Below are positions 38,611 through 51,181 of a DNA stretch of 64,000 nucleotides, one piece after another. The notes beneath the pieces were generated by a model, which did no database searches, was not told where the DNA came from, and was given only the letters and a program-made list of their open reading frames with translations. Each line of letters opens with the position of its first letter. The stretch's first letter is position 1. The position numbers were made by a program, and so were the translations under genes. Origin of the DNA: Glandiceps talaboti (Eukaryota > Hemichordata > Enteropneusta > Spengelidae); NCBI RefSeq assembly GCF_964340395.1, contig NC_135554.1, positions 11,471,751 through 11,535,750 on the forward strand, read 5' to 3'.

Positions 38611-39867
38611 GTAAGTATGGGATGACGAGCCTAATTGTACTCCCCCGCCGACATATAGATGGGCGGGTTAATGCTTACTATAATGTGTGAATGCGTGTGT
38701 GAACGTGTTACCGTGATCCTGTGGTACGCTCAATCTAAAGGTTAAACGTAAACGCTCCTCAGTTCATCTTTTTTGTTAAAATGATATTAGAACGTGTATA
38801 GATATACACTGTAGCTTTCAGATAATTATTCAAAGATTGTTCGACCGTGTTTCCATTTTGTTTGAGGTATCTTCATTACAATTTAACTGGTTATTTTTTT
38901 AGAATATTGATATCTCTCCATTCGCGGAAGGCCAACAATTGTTATCTCGTTATCAGTTTAGGTCCTGTACAGCCGCTTTATTGTCAGCCGGGGCTAAACG
39001 ATAAACTGTACATGATATCATCAGGTGTTTTGTCTAGTTAAAATAATCCATACAGAAAATGACCTGCTAACTGACATTACAACAATGGTTAATAGTAACA
39101 TACAAATAATGTAGTTTAGACTTGTGCCGTTGACACCTTTTATTCATTGTAAGCACACAATATATATATAGGACTTTTATAGGAACAGGGAGTATCATTT
39201 TCAAAGGCAACAACAACAACAGCAACGGTAGCAAAAGAAGAAATATTTCCGACCCGTACATTTTGTAGGTTAAACTATGATACAGCATCTGGAAACTGCT
39301 AATTATGGCGTGATGAACAAAATATACGAACTATCCGCATGCAGAAGCCAAGGTGCGAACAGTACATTTTATTGACAAACCATAAAATATCAACTAAATA
39401 TAGTGATGATATTACTAGTATTATCTTAATATCTGATATCCGAGGGCATGGTCTAGAAAAAATTTAATATCCTAAACTTGAATTTCTTTACAGTTTTTTT
39501 TCTGTTCATAAAATTCACATTCGATAATGTTATAAGTTAGTTATCAAAATTAATATATTGCAGTACTGCGAATTATTATACGTTGATTTATATTTGGACT
39601 TGAACATATGACAGTACGTTTCAGACATACTTTATTTTTATTTTACAATAAGACCAAGTTTAAAGTGCATAAAATGTTCACTCAATATTAAAAACAAAAT
39701 AATAAAACAACCCGCGCATATGTTAGGAAGAACAGAACAAAAAGTACACACCACCTTCACTAAGATAGCATCATAGCTGAATCGTAAGAACAGTGGTATA
39801 TGAATATTGTGGTAAGTCTTAACAAGGAACATTGAAAAATGCAAACTTTTATTACCATTAATCAAGT

Positions 39868-39872
39868 TTTTT

Positions 39873-39905
<33 letters not shown>

Positions 39906-39925
39906 TTTGTTGTTGTTGTTTTTTT
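39868..39925. repeat. (TTG)n trinucleotide repeat
   Basis: GTT/TTG units broken by T runs. The - strand frame reads polyasparagine, with no coding context. Confidence 0.93.
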
Positions 39926-40949
39926 AATGGCTAATCCTTTATAGAATATATTCATGAAATGCGGTACGATTGAGATGAGGTTCCTGTTACCCTTCATCTC
40001 CAGTTAGCTCTGTATAGAATTTGTGAAAATACAATAAACAGTCCTATAGTATTTCAAAAAGTCTTTCAGAGCAACTGTTACAGTTTTCATGTATGTAAAG
40101 GTTTAAAATCGAAAGGCTATTTCCACCGAAAGTTTCTTTATCTTTACATATAGATATAAGCTTGGTTTCTTTAAGTGACCACTGAACCATGGTTAGCTTG
40201 AGCTAAAAGTAACTAATAGTTAGGAGTATTCTATTGAAGAGTTTCTCACATTAAACTACTTATCCTTTGCTTTATATAATTATATATTAATTCTGATAAC
40301 ATATTATTATGTGGAGGCACAGTCTGGTATATCAATTGCTAGTGGAACAATATATTATATTGTACACTGCCTGCAAAGTTGTAATAAAAAATTACAATTA
40401 TAGAACACAAATTGTTAACATACCTTCAATTGATAAACTACCTAAAACGTGTGTATGACTAGCGGTATAACAGTTGACGGAAATTAATTTAAATAAGGGC
40501 TATTTACTGAGGTAAATTTTAAAAGTGTTCGGCATTATGAAATACACATTATGCATTGCACAATATAGATTTTACAACATAATGTGAACTGAAATGAGAA
40601 ACTTAACAGCTCAATTGGAGTCAATGACTGTGAAGTCGTAGTCGTATTCAAACCTAATAATCGACTAATAAATCAACACACTATTATGACAACTTAAGTT
40701 CATTAATCAAAGTTACCACGTGTTGATAATACGTCCATGCCACATACGGTTGAAATGTTCCCAATTTCCTTTGTTGAACCCTAATGTACGTAACTTAACT
40801 TGAAACGTGAAATATTGAATGATGTTAGAAGAAAGTATTGCTAGTGACACCTTGTAAACATCTCTGCACATGTACGCCTTTCTTTGTTATATCGCATATG
40901 TAACCTATCTACTTTAAATATGAAATGTTATTAGAAAGGTTGTGAAGCT

Positions 40950-41082
40950 GTCTGTCTGTCTGTCTGTATGTCTGTCTGTCTGTCTGTCTGCTGTCTTGCT
41001 GTCTCTGCCCCTCTTCTCTGTCTCTCTGCCCCTGTCTGTCTGCCTGTCTGTCTCTGTCTGTCTGTCTGTCTTTCTGTCTGTC

Positions 41083-41140
<58 letters not shown>
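40950..41140. repeat. (CTGT)n / (CT)n microsatellite
   Basis: About 190 bp of CTGT units with CTCTG interruptions, ending in CT dinucleotides. Confidence 0.95.
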
Positions 41141-41143
<3 letters not shown>

Positions 41144-42436
41144 GATGATACATTTAGTTATTCGGGAAGGTAGAAAAGGCAGACAAAAAGTTAAGAATGT
41201 CTTAATTTTTTATTTATTTTTTATTATTGTTATCATTATCATATGACCATAATATTTTCATAGCAACCATATGACATGTTGACGTGTGTAAAATAAGTCA
41301 AAATTAGATACAAATATTACAATAATATTATTATTTGTATTGTTGAATATGTGTAAACACAGCTGGTTGTGAAATATGACACCAGTCTGACCCTAAAACG
41401 GCCCTGGTCAGGGTTAAAACAATGATATGTATCAGATACAATAGTTTGTTAAATGACATATCTATATGTCCTTCAAAGGGCGATCCCGCGACTGGAACAT
41501 ATTCGTTATTAATTATCTCAATCTCTACATCATTGCCTATTTGTTTAAAATGAGGAAAAACTGTCCGTGAACTGTCTTGGTGATTACGGGTTACGGTTAG
41601 GTCGCAGTGTCAGCTGTGTTACGAGATGGTATATCGTTTATGAAAATAGAATCATTATATACATATAAACAATAGCTACATCGTTTTTCCTCGGGCTGGA
41701 TTCTAAATGTGGTAAAAGAACGCTGAGTCGCGATATAATGCACATCACATATCCCAGGACATATCGTCATCTGGGTCAGTAGTGAGATCATACCAACATT
41801 ACTACATTCCATAAGCAGCTTCAATACCAAATCTTACCAATAATGCATGTTTGCGCCTGTTTCCTTACATGCATATGACATTTTTTCTTTACATACAAAC
41901 GGACACTTTTCCTCCATATTTCCATGCGTGAAATACCAAAAACCTATTACATCAACACACATTTATTTTAATACAACGGTTCGCTAAGCTTATGGTATCT
42001 CATCATGCTATGAAAATGTGTCAATGTTTGCAATATGTTCGTCAAATTTCGTTAAGCAATTCATTCGACTTCTCTGTGAAATCAGTTAATTTAATTATTA
42101 CTAGAGATATGCGTTTGTGAGTCAAAATAAAAACCATCGTTTTGAAAATGTTACCAAGATTATTTTTTATAATAGTATGTAAATTAACCAAGCAGAAAAA
42201 CAAACGAAAAATATAAATGAATACCACAATTAATTATGCACTGTATAAATGTAAAGTAGTATAACCCTAGTTCTATTTTATGTATGAGGAAATATTAATC
42301 AAAACCACCAAAGCTAAAAAACGACAACCCCTTCCTTAAAATATTACATATATCTGTAGAGCTATATCATGGAATCATTGACATTTCCAGGTGATTGATG
42401 TCAAAGAAACGTTGGTTGGTACACCAGTTTCCCTTG

Positions 42437-42439
<3 letters not shown>

Positions 42440-42472
<33 letters not shown>
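42440..42472. repeat. (TA)n microsatellite
   Basis: About 16 TA units. No hammerhead core is visible next to it. Confidence 0.95.
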
Positions 42473-42475
<3 letters not shown>

Positions 42476-42614
42476 CTGATATGTAAATAAGCAATAGTAC
42501 TTGTTTCTAAAAATGCCATGTTACGAACCTAAGCATCAAGTAAGTTTCAAGAGAAGTAGACAAAACGTTAAGAAACATCCAAAGAAATCAGCCTGGTTTT
42601 ATGATATATATATA

Positions 42615-42864
42615 AAGGTTATTTTATAACACGGAGGAAATATCACCTTGTCCAAATATTTTGGCTAGACTCGATTGACTTCTTCAGTGGACTGTATGAA
42701 CCGAAATGTTACATGCATACCATTGGGTTCTTGAAGCATTGGTTAAATAATCACGTGACGTCATTAACACCTGGCGAAAATATTCAGTCCACTGAAGAAG
42801 TCAATCGAGTGTAGACGAAATATTAGGACAAGGTAACATTTCCTGCTTGTGATAAAATAACCTT
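42615..42864. mobile_element. Foldback/MITE-like element with ~85-bp inverted arms (TA-flanked)
   Basis: The left arm starts AAGGTTATTTTAT and includes GGAAAT..ACCTTGTCC, TCGATTGACTTCTTCAGTGG and ACTG. The right arm is its imperfect reverse complement and ends ATAAAATAACCTT. TA flanks both ends (42613-42614, 42865-42866). The spacer is about 80 bp. No coding capacity. It is unrelated in sequence to MITE family M1. Confidence 0.75.
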
Positions 42865-43869
42865 TATGTATTTTATGAAACGTGTTTTAATAGCAACCTT
42901 CATACTTTCTTAAAACATATGGTTCGACAGAGATAGAATATTATATATACTAGTATGAATAAAGAAGACAATGCTCCAAAATTCATTCTAACATATATTG
43001 TAAATGTTCATAAAGGGTGAACATACCTTTTGACAAACGGCCCATACAAATAAAAGTGTTAAAAGGGCTTTTGAATGTGTTGTGTATATGAATTTCTGGT
43101 ATAATTTCTGTCGTGTGTTTCCTACATTTGTAACAATCGACATTTCAACTAGAAAATGTTTAGAGGAACATGCTGGTAGAGACATGTATAGACTATTATA
43201 GTAGTTAGCCTTGTTTTACAAATAATAAATGATAAATGATATATGTCTTAGGGACGATCTCACAATGTCACACAAGCTCAATAAACGAACTTCGTTTGTT
43301 TAGGACAAAATCTCCCCCCCCCCCACACACGGACGTTCACAGGTGCGACATCTACATGTTCATATATGATGTAAACCATGTTGAAAATTGTAACGGTCAC
43401 ACCACTTACCATCGATATACGATGTAAACACATCATGGTAAGCACACTAAAATACTACTGGAAACCCAACACTGTATATCACGTTAGAAGTAAGTTTTAT
43501 TCAACTTATCAACATCTTAATTAGGTGTAAATACAAAACTCGTTATCACTGAAGGCGTGAAAGCTTTCGAAATTTGGTTAGGAGTGCGAAAATGAAGTTC
43601 AGCAAATCGCATTGACGCCAGAACTTCTCCCCTAAACGAAGGGAGTTCGTTTATTGAGCTTGCGTAACATTGTGTTATCTTCCCTTAGTAGAGTTTATCA
43701 TAAATTATGTACACTATCAAATTAGAGAGGGAGCTTTATAACTCCATTTAGGCGATACAATGTTTTCTTAAGTCTCACACGTGGCTGTTTCGGTTAGGAA
43801 TTACATAAAACTAAATAGAGAGCCATGCCGTGCAAGTATATAATGATACATTTTATCTCACTGTGGGCA

Positions 43870-44105
43870 TAAATCAACATCACTGTCGGATGAAATAATG
43901 AATATTCAAATAGAAAACTTTATATGTGTTCACTTTAAGATAAAATGTAACCATTTCAATTCAAAAAGTAAAGTATGCGCGCTTTCAATGTCAGAATTTT
44001 GTTTGGGTGTCTAATTCATAACGAAACAATGTAACGTTATATGAGATAGATGTAACACAGTGCCGCCTGAATGAAAAGTCTATAGTCGCTCTAATCTGGT
44101 AGTAA
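43870..44105. repeat. Dispersed repeat family R2, copy 2
   Basis: Ordered similarity to 26247-26475: AAATCAACATCACTGTCGGA at the left and CGCCTGAATGAAA...CTATAGTC...TGGTAGTAA at the right. It lies in the K2P-C intron in the same orientation as copy 1. Confidence 0.55.
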
Positions 44106-44965
44106 TTCTCTTTCATACAGGATATCTTCTTGATGGCATCGTTTGTGATAAATTATGAATATAATTATAAGCACACAGAAAAGGGTCAAGTAAAATATCA
44201 GACTGTATACTTTCTTTAAAACTTTAAAACTGGCCCTAATTATTGACACTAACTTAACACGTTTACATAATTACCAGTACACTCATAAAAGTACGCAAGG
44301 GAAAAGCAGCTTCTTAGCCTTATTCGGCAAAAAAATGACAATATTTCAGAATCTGAACAAATCGACCAAAACCTTGTGTTTACCAAGGACAAATTTAGCT
44401 TTCTAATTTGACAAATTCAGAGTAATGCTGACAACATATGATATCTTGAAGACGCAAAACTCTGATATTTCATTTCAAAACAACAATTATTCTATATTGT
44501 CTTACCATTAGAAATATGGCGGCAATTCTGCTTCCGTTCAGTTGTAGACGTTTGAAACATCTGATCTACTCTACCAGTACAACCCCTCGATAAAGTTAAC
44601 TATATTAATTTTTTTTAGGTATATACATCGAGTATGTGTGAAGGTATGTGTTTGTGCGGTTGCAGAATACACCAGCCTGAATGTCAAAGTATTATGAGCA
44701 TGAAACGTAATTTTAACATCCGTAGTACAGGGTAAGGTAGGGTAAGGGAGGGTCTCAATGCTATCATTTTAATGTCGGTGTACGGTCACTGACAATAAAC
44801 ATAAAACTGTTACCTGTTCATTTCAAACTTAATTACTCTCATTAAGATAAAAAAAGTTAAAATTGAATCTTGGCCTTCTTCAGCACAAAATGACAACACT
44901 TTGCTGACAAAAACAGTCAAATATGACTTAATAATTATGGTCTGTGCCATTTTTTACCTTCCATA

Positions 44966-45800
44966 GGAAGGGTTATTATGTTATGCTTCTGTCTATCTGT
45001 CTGTCTGTCTGTTTGCATAACTAATAGTTTTGTTATTAGATTCTATTGTAAGAATGCATACATCAAAGTAACAAAGCGGATATGTCCTATAAAGCTTTTG
45101 TTGGTGGAATTTTAGTTGCAATGAGTAATTTGCATAATTAAAGAATTTTGCTAAGTAGGCTATATCTTAAGATTTCAGGCTTCACATTTCTTGTAATTTG
45201 GTACATGCGTCGATAACAAGGTGCACATCTGATATCACTTGATGATGTAAATTTTAATTTCATATGGTTAATTTGCATATTTAATGTTTTTTTAAATAAT
45301 TATGCTATATCTCAACGTTGTATATATGTGATGATGATAAGGAATATAGGAATAACAAGTCTTTGTAGACGATACATAACCCTCAAAAATTGCACTTCTG
45401 TGTGACTAATGGATGAAACAGTGCAATGTGTGTACTAGTTCTTTAGTTATTTATTTCATGTGCCTAAGATTGTGATAATTTACCCTTGAGGACATGGTCA
45501 AGGTCAACTCTCAAGACCTTAAAAGAAAGCTTGCACTCGATAACATGGGACAGACACTGTATGTAGGGTATTATAGTTCTTGAGCTATGAAGTAAACTGG
45601 TTTATAGGAAATTAGCGGCAAAAAACATTCAATAAAGTGTCAATGATATGCAAGAAATGACTTGATTTTGATAATTGACCCTAAAGGTCAAGGAGAGAGA
45701 TCAATGTCTCAATAGAAAGCTTGGTCCTAATAACATGTGAGTAGACACTTGAATGGAGTCTCTGTGTATTAAAGGTTTTGAGTCATACAGTCAATTAAAA
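44966..45800. repeat. Dispersed repeat family R4, long copy with internal sub-repeats
   Basis: Starts at GGAAGGGTTATTATGTTATG followed by a short CTGT run and GCATAACTAATAG. It contains at least two related units, each with a GGTCAA-type motif, AAAGAAAGCTT or AGAAAGCTT, and GACACT (near 45490-45570 and 45690-45770). The right part matches 19588-19829. Non-coding. The class is unknown and it may be a LINE 3' tail. Confidence 0.45.
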
Positions 45801-45990
45801 AAATGTCGATTTTTAACTATAAACTAACTTTAAAGTCTGTCAATTTGCATCTGTCGTAAAACAAAGTGGTGTGCATATGTCCCATATAATATGTCACCTT
45901 TATATCAGGTTTGAAAGAAATGCGATATTATAGCTGGTCAAGTTCTAAAATGTTATGAATTATAACAGAAATCTCTTTCATATTTTTCAG

Positions 45991-47957
45991 GTTATGGAAC
46001 TGTTACCCCAAAGACAATGGAAGGAAGGTTATTTCTTACATTTTATTCAGTCCTTGGAATACCACTATTTCTGTTGTTTGTGTCGAATTTTGGATTAGTC
46101 GTAGCAGCCACTGCAAGGGATAGTTTTAAAGGTGTACGGAAGGTGGCCAGGAAAACTTCAAGGCGAGTTAGCCGGACTTTCAACGACCATCGCCGCCGGA
46201 GGACATCCCATCAGGGGTATCACGGGAAGGCCGTGAGGAGGAAAGGTTTAGATCATACCAAAAGCTGGCCTCATGACGATGGCGTTATTGAGATGGTGGA
46301 AACAGAGCGTAGTCAGAGACTTGTGAATGATCTCATGGATGAAGAAAACAGACGTAGAAGTTCTTTTTCTTCCCTTGGCATTCCAAATCCTGTGGAGGAT
46401 TCTACTGTTGAGGAACCAAGGGCCAAATGTAATGAAGTCGCTGATATTTCATATCATCCACGTGACGATAAAGATCCTGGCTGTATGGAAATACACCATT
46501 ACAATGACGTATGCCACGACAGATTCAAAGCGCCATCTGCAACCATCACACCATCTAACTCAAATATTGAATCGCGGGAAAACAAGACAAGGAACCCGGA
46601 TATCGATGCAGACGATCAAAACGAGAGAACTTCTAGACATGAAGAGCAGACAAGCAAGAGTCAAAGGTCAACCCCAATACATGAAATTATAGAATCTCAT
46701 ACAGTAGACACTGACAAAACTAAGGCAAATTGTAATATGGAAGATGAGGAATCGGGAAAAAGTCAAAAATGTGAATCTGCTATTGAGGCCAAACCTCTGG
46801 ACGAACCACTAACCCACCAAAATGATGATGACGAACATGAAGGGACATCACTGTCATCACATGGAACCGTGTATGCTACTAGTTCAAAATTGCAAGATAA
46901 AATTTTGGTAGAAGATCATCCGAATTGTTCATTTACCTCTAAAAGCTGCTGTCACGGGGAAAATCAGACACCCCGAGGGGATCAACTTTGTTATGCAAAC
47001 GAAATCGAGAAGGACGATAGCGACAATGATGATTATTATGAGAAAGACAAGTATCAAAGTATGTCTTGTTCACCAAAGTCATCTGAAAATAATTCGCACG
47101 AGAATTTCGTCTCATCATCGACAGATGATGTCCACTTGATGAATATAACACCAGGAGAAAGAACGAATTCCTTAATGAAGCCCTGTGAACGTTCTGAAGA
47201 TGTTTATATTGATAACGTAACCAATTGTAGCATACATCATCACAATAAGCACAACAGCATTGGGAACGACAGTCACTACGTACGAAAGATCTCCAAAGAA
47301 GAGGACATTTTTGTCATATGCGAAAAGTGTGGATTTCAAACTCTATGCAGGCATCGGCATTTCTCTAATGTTGCCAAAAAGATCAGTTTTCAAATAGATG
47401 AACCTACCGATGTCCAGAATTCCTTATCAAACTCACCAATCAATCGTGACCGCAGAGCAAGTGCTTTAAGTGCCGAAACGATAGAAACGGTTGATCCACA
47501 TGACAAGGCGTTAGGCGTACTAACGGTCACGTATATTTTGTACACTTTAGGCGGATCCTGGTTGTTCGTTTATTGGGAAGCCCGCCACAAGTGGTCGTAC
47601 GTTGACGCGTTTTATTTCTGTGTGACCACTCTAACGACGATTGGCTTTGGTGACCTTATGTTAGATCTTAGTGACCCGGATCATCGTGATCGAATCATTG
47701 TGTATAAAACGCTACTCTTCATTATATATGCGTGTGTTGGGTTGATACTTCTTTCTGCCTGTTTCAGTTTAGCACAAGAGAAAATTAAGACTGCGGCTTC
47801 TAGACTTATGAGAAATCTTGGAATCACTCAATGGTGGTCGAATTTTTCAGGTAACTGTAGAGACTGTTGTTGTTGCACAAGATTTAGAAACCGTAGGGGT
47901 AGTAATGAAAAAGATGCTGGAAACACATCAGATAACAATTTAGACGACGTTGTCTAG
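45991..47957 (+). CDS. K2P-C exon 2: TM2, very long cytosolic loop, TM3, pore 2, TM4, C-tail
   Basis: Completes the 784-aa channel (joined CDS 2355 nt, stop TAG at 47955). The pore-1 filter reads GYGT (130-133) instead of GYGD. TM2 is followed by a basic RKVARKTSRRVSR stretch. A ~465-aa hydrophilic loop rich in S, N, D, E and H comes next. Near its end lie CEKCGFQTLCRHRH (573-586, C-x2-C-x5-C-x-H-x-H) and KKISF (592-596). TM3 is at about 643-665, pore 2 GFGD at 681-684, then TM4. The tail has CRDCCCC next to the membrane. The TM3-pore 2 region (YWE...FYFCVTTLTTIGFGD) resembles the TRESK style. The loop is far longer than in most K2P channels. Confidence 0.92.
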
Positions 47958-48035
47958 AAGATATCAAAGCTTTTCCGAGACAAAAACTCCTTTATCCTAG
48001 TTATGTTCAATAACTCGCGATCAAAGTCGGATAGA

Positions 48036-48041
48036 AATAAA
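48036..48041 (+). terminator. K2P-C candidate polyadenylation signal
   Basis: AATAAA 79 nt after the stop codon; it is the nearest canonical signal. Confidence 0.5.
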
Positions 48042-48922
48042 AATCATTATAACCATTTACCAAAATGTGAGCACTATGTTTAATATCTACTTCAGTACGG
48101 AGTAAATGGTAGATGTTTTTGGTTTTCTTTGGCTGATATTCTTTTATTCAGACTTGCAATATTATCATAAATTTGCATATACAGTAATATTTATTTATGT
48201 AATATTATCAGTGCACAAAGTATTCTCAGCCTTCATACTTTACATGAAGGTGAAGTCAAAGGTTAAGATACAAAGGTTATGGAGGTCATCTTTGAGGTGA
48301 AACTTGTATTGACATATACAGTCCCAAATGTCAGATCACATACGAGTAAGGATAAGCAACAGGTCACCATCTAGCAACCCTACCTCTAAAATTGTGAGTT
48401 TTTGTTGGAGTTAAGTAAAATTGTCATATATTTCATCTATTAATTTTGAATTTACCACCTCGTGACATTCAAGAGTGCAACAGATTGACAAAGAACATGA
48501 GGATAGTTAGCAATTAAGAATGAATACGGTGTAGCATAATGGAAGGGTTTGGGGTGGCGATTGGAAGAGGGTTGCCAAAGACCGAATGTGAAATTGGATG
48601 CATCCCTCTAGGGGCAATTGGCGCGACATACATAAATACGACTACTACATAATCCTTATTATCCGTAGATCTCCGCGTAAAAAATCTTTGATCAGGCTCT
48701 AATTTCACTGTTCCAGTATAGAAAGTACTTGTGTTGTTTATTATAGTCGTATGTGATATTATATCGTTACAAATGAACAAAGACAACGATAAAGATGGGA
48801 ATTTAATTACCCGCCTATCCCCTCGTGCTTCCACATTATTATGAAATTAAATAACTACTATAAAAAATTTAAAAACTGTAAAGAGCACAATAATCAAAAA
48901 CAGAATAGTAAAAATATTGTGA
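48042..48922. other. Gene-free stretch downstream of K2P-C
   Basis: No gene recognised. Confidence 0.5.
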
Positions 48923-48924
48923 TA

Positions 48925-49222
48925 AGGCCTAAAAAAACCGGTTTGGTTCAGGTTACCTGACCCCACCTAGTTTTTTCATTGCCGACACTAAACTTTTGTT
49001 TACGTATAATTCGAGAGAGAAAATAAACTCGCGAAACTTGTGAAGTCTAGCGAGAAATAGTGGATGCGGAAACTGACATCAACCAATAACACAATCCATA
49101 TGAAAAACAACGGAACACATAACTACTTGAACTAGACAAACATGAAAACAAATATAAACAAATCTACCTACGTATACCCTACCTATTCTAGCGTAATCGG
49201 AACCACACAATTTTGTTAGGCT
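48925..49222. mobile_element. MITE family M1, copy 2 (TA-flanked)
   Basis: TA at 48923-48924 and 49223-49224. Left end AGGCCTAAAAAAACC; right end GCGTAATCGGAACCACACAA then TTTTGTTAGGCT. Internal blocks are shared with copies 1 and 3 (GAAATAGTGGATGCGGA, CTACTTGAACTAGACA). It is shorter than the others, with an internal deletion around the CTGTAATGG block. Confidence 0.75.
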
Positions 49223-49224
49223 TA

Positions 49225-49648
49225 ATGGCGAAATATACAAATAATTACATCTTAGTGCATGCCTCTAGACTAAATTTGCTGATTGCCCTTAAGCTTGACT
49301 TATTTGATCATTCAATTTATCTGTCTCAGTAAAGTTGATCAAATTTGGACCTGAGTCAACTAAGATACTGTAAAAATGTGTTCGCAAATCAGTACAGACA
49401 ACGAAATATAGAGAGTGGCATTCGTCCTCAATAGTATTTGTATTACAAAACATGCGTATGGTGAGTTTGTAACCCCTCGCCTCTAAGGGAACCTGACTCA
49501 AACTCTTAGGGAAAGGATTCATGTTCTCAATTCAGCTAAAATAAATCGTCTAGTCCTGGACAGATCTAAATCGACATATTTTTCACGGTTTTCATGCGAC
49601 ACAATACACCATACATACTTCGTGTACACAGTGTGAATACAGTATACG

Positions 49649-49653
<5 letters not shown>
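49225..49653. other. Gene-free spacer
   Basis: Nothing recognised. Confidence 0.5.
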
Positions 49654-49734
<81 letters not shown>

Positions 49735-49777
49735 ACTGCGGTATAGAGCACTGTCTTAGCAGATTGATACTCACCGA

Positions 49778-49838
<61 letters not shown>
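49654..49838. repeat. Two (TA)n tracts flanking insertion PH3
   Basis: About 39 TA units (49654-49731), a 48-bp unique insert, then about 30 TA units (49779-49838). Confidence 0.96.
49731..49778 (+). mobile_element. Truncated copy PH3 of the hammerhead-bearing insertion
   Basis: 48 bases identical to 33469-33516, the 3' end of PH2, starting TGCCACTGCGG and ending ACTCACCGAG. It lacks the hammerhead part. It sits inside a (TA)n tract like the other two copies. Confidence 0.8.
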
Positions 49839-49842
<4 letters not shown>

Positions 49843-50920
49843 TACAAACTAATCAATCGACTAAGTAGTTCTTTTAGTTCCTTTGCAATCACGGTAAACC
49901 CTTTTTCACAATTCATTATAGACTTGATTCGACCCCACTGAGTTTGCAGACAGTGATATATTTTGACAAATCGATTCGCAACTTGAATATTTTAAGGCCA
50001 TGCATGGTATCAGAAAGGGAAAGAGAATTTATAAATGTTTACATTTAAAATTATACAATTCACTGATAAAATGTAATATCCAAGTTGAAACATATAATGT
50101 TGAGTTAATTCGGGTTCATTGAAATTTGGTCCAAGTTTGACAGGTTTTCAATCACATACATGTGTAAACTGCTTTCTATGTAGATAAGTCGTTTCGCTTA
50201 TTGATGTTTTTAGTATTTAGCACCATTTTTTATTTCAAGGCTGCTGTGTTCTCGGTAATAAGTGATTTTTTTTAGTAGTTGCAATTTTGGCAAATAATAC
50301 ACATTGAAGTGTAAATGTACTTATGTATTTTAAGTTTAATTTAGTGCGCTTGAACATCCTTGAAGGTGAGTTGAAGTAAGTGAACAACTTTGACAACTTT
50401 TTCGTTGATGACATGATCATTCTGTATAGTTATGTGTAATTTCAGTTCAGCGAAAGATCGAATGAGTATATGTACGTGTCAACCGTCTGCCGGGAGAAGA
50501 TCTCAAAACAAAATATTAGCAACGATCAATAAATAAAAGTCTGAACGTGATAATAAAGTCAACCATTCACTTCTACGTAAAATGTTTGACTTAAAACGAG
50601 TAATTAGTTTTGGGGTATTTTGGCTTTCTCTAATTTTGACAAGGTGAGAGTATCATTTATTTACGACAAAAATTGCAATTGCCAGTCTTTAAGATGTTAT
50701 GCCACTGAGTGGTCTATAGATGTTTATTTTATAATAAAACATCACTGATGAGAATTTCTGAATTTTTACAAGTACGAATAACACTAAGTTTTTGTATAGC
50801 TACATTATATTGTATAATTATAGTCAAATTTGTACATAAATCATGTAAATTACCTTTACTTGACTTGACAGATTCACTCAGTGAATGTGATGATTTTATT
50901 ACTTGAATGAAACCTTGAAT
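49839..50920. other. Gene-free stretch
   Basis: AT-rich, nothing recognised. Confidence 0.5.
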
Positions 50921-50952
50921 AATGGTTGGTTGGTTGGTTGGTTGGTTAATTA

Positions 50953-51001
<49 letters not shown>

Positions 51002-51120
51002 CTGACTGACTGGCTGATTGATTGATTGATTGATTGATTGACTGACTGACTGGCTGATTGATTGATTGAGTGAGAGAGTGAGTGAGTGAGTGAGTGAGTG
51101 AGTGGTTGTTTGTTTGTTTG

Positions 51121-51169
<49 letters not shown>

Positions 51170-51181
51170 CTGATTGATTGT
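50921..51181. repeat. (GATT)n-type tetranucleotide array with higher-order units
   Basis: TGGT, GATT, GACT, GAGT and GTTT blocks. The block ACTGACTGACTGGCTGATTG occurs at 51001-51020 and again at 51041-51060, giving a 40-bp higher-order period. Confidence 0.95.

Larger units (their letters stand above)
38611..45990 (+). other. K2P-C intron (7.4 kb)
   Basis: GTAAGT at 38611; acceptor with TTTTTCAG ending at 45990. It contains a (TTG)n array (39868-39925), a (CTGT)n/(CT)n array (40950-41140), a (TA)n tract (42440-42472), a foldback element (42615-42864), R2 copy 2 (43870-44105) and the R4 region (44966-45800). No gene seen inside. Confidence 0.88.

Noticed and set aside
42790-42830. CTGAAGA...GACGAAA resembling a hammerhead core
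   Set aside because: Stem II needs a bulge, there is no stem III or cleavage triplet after GAAA, and the bases are explained as an arm of the foldback element.
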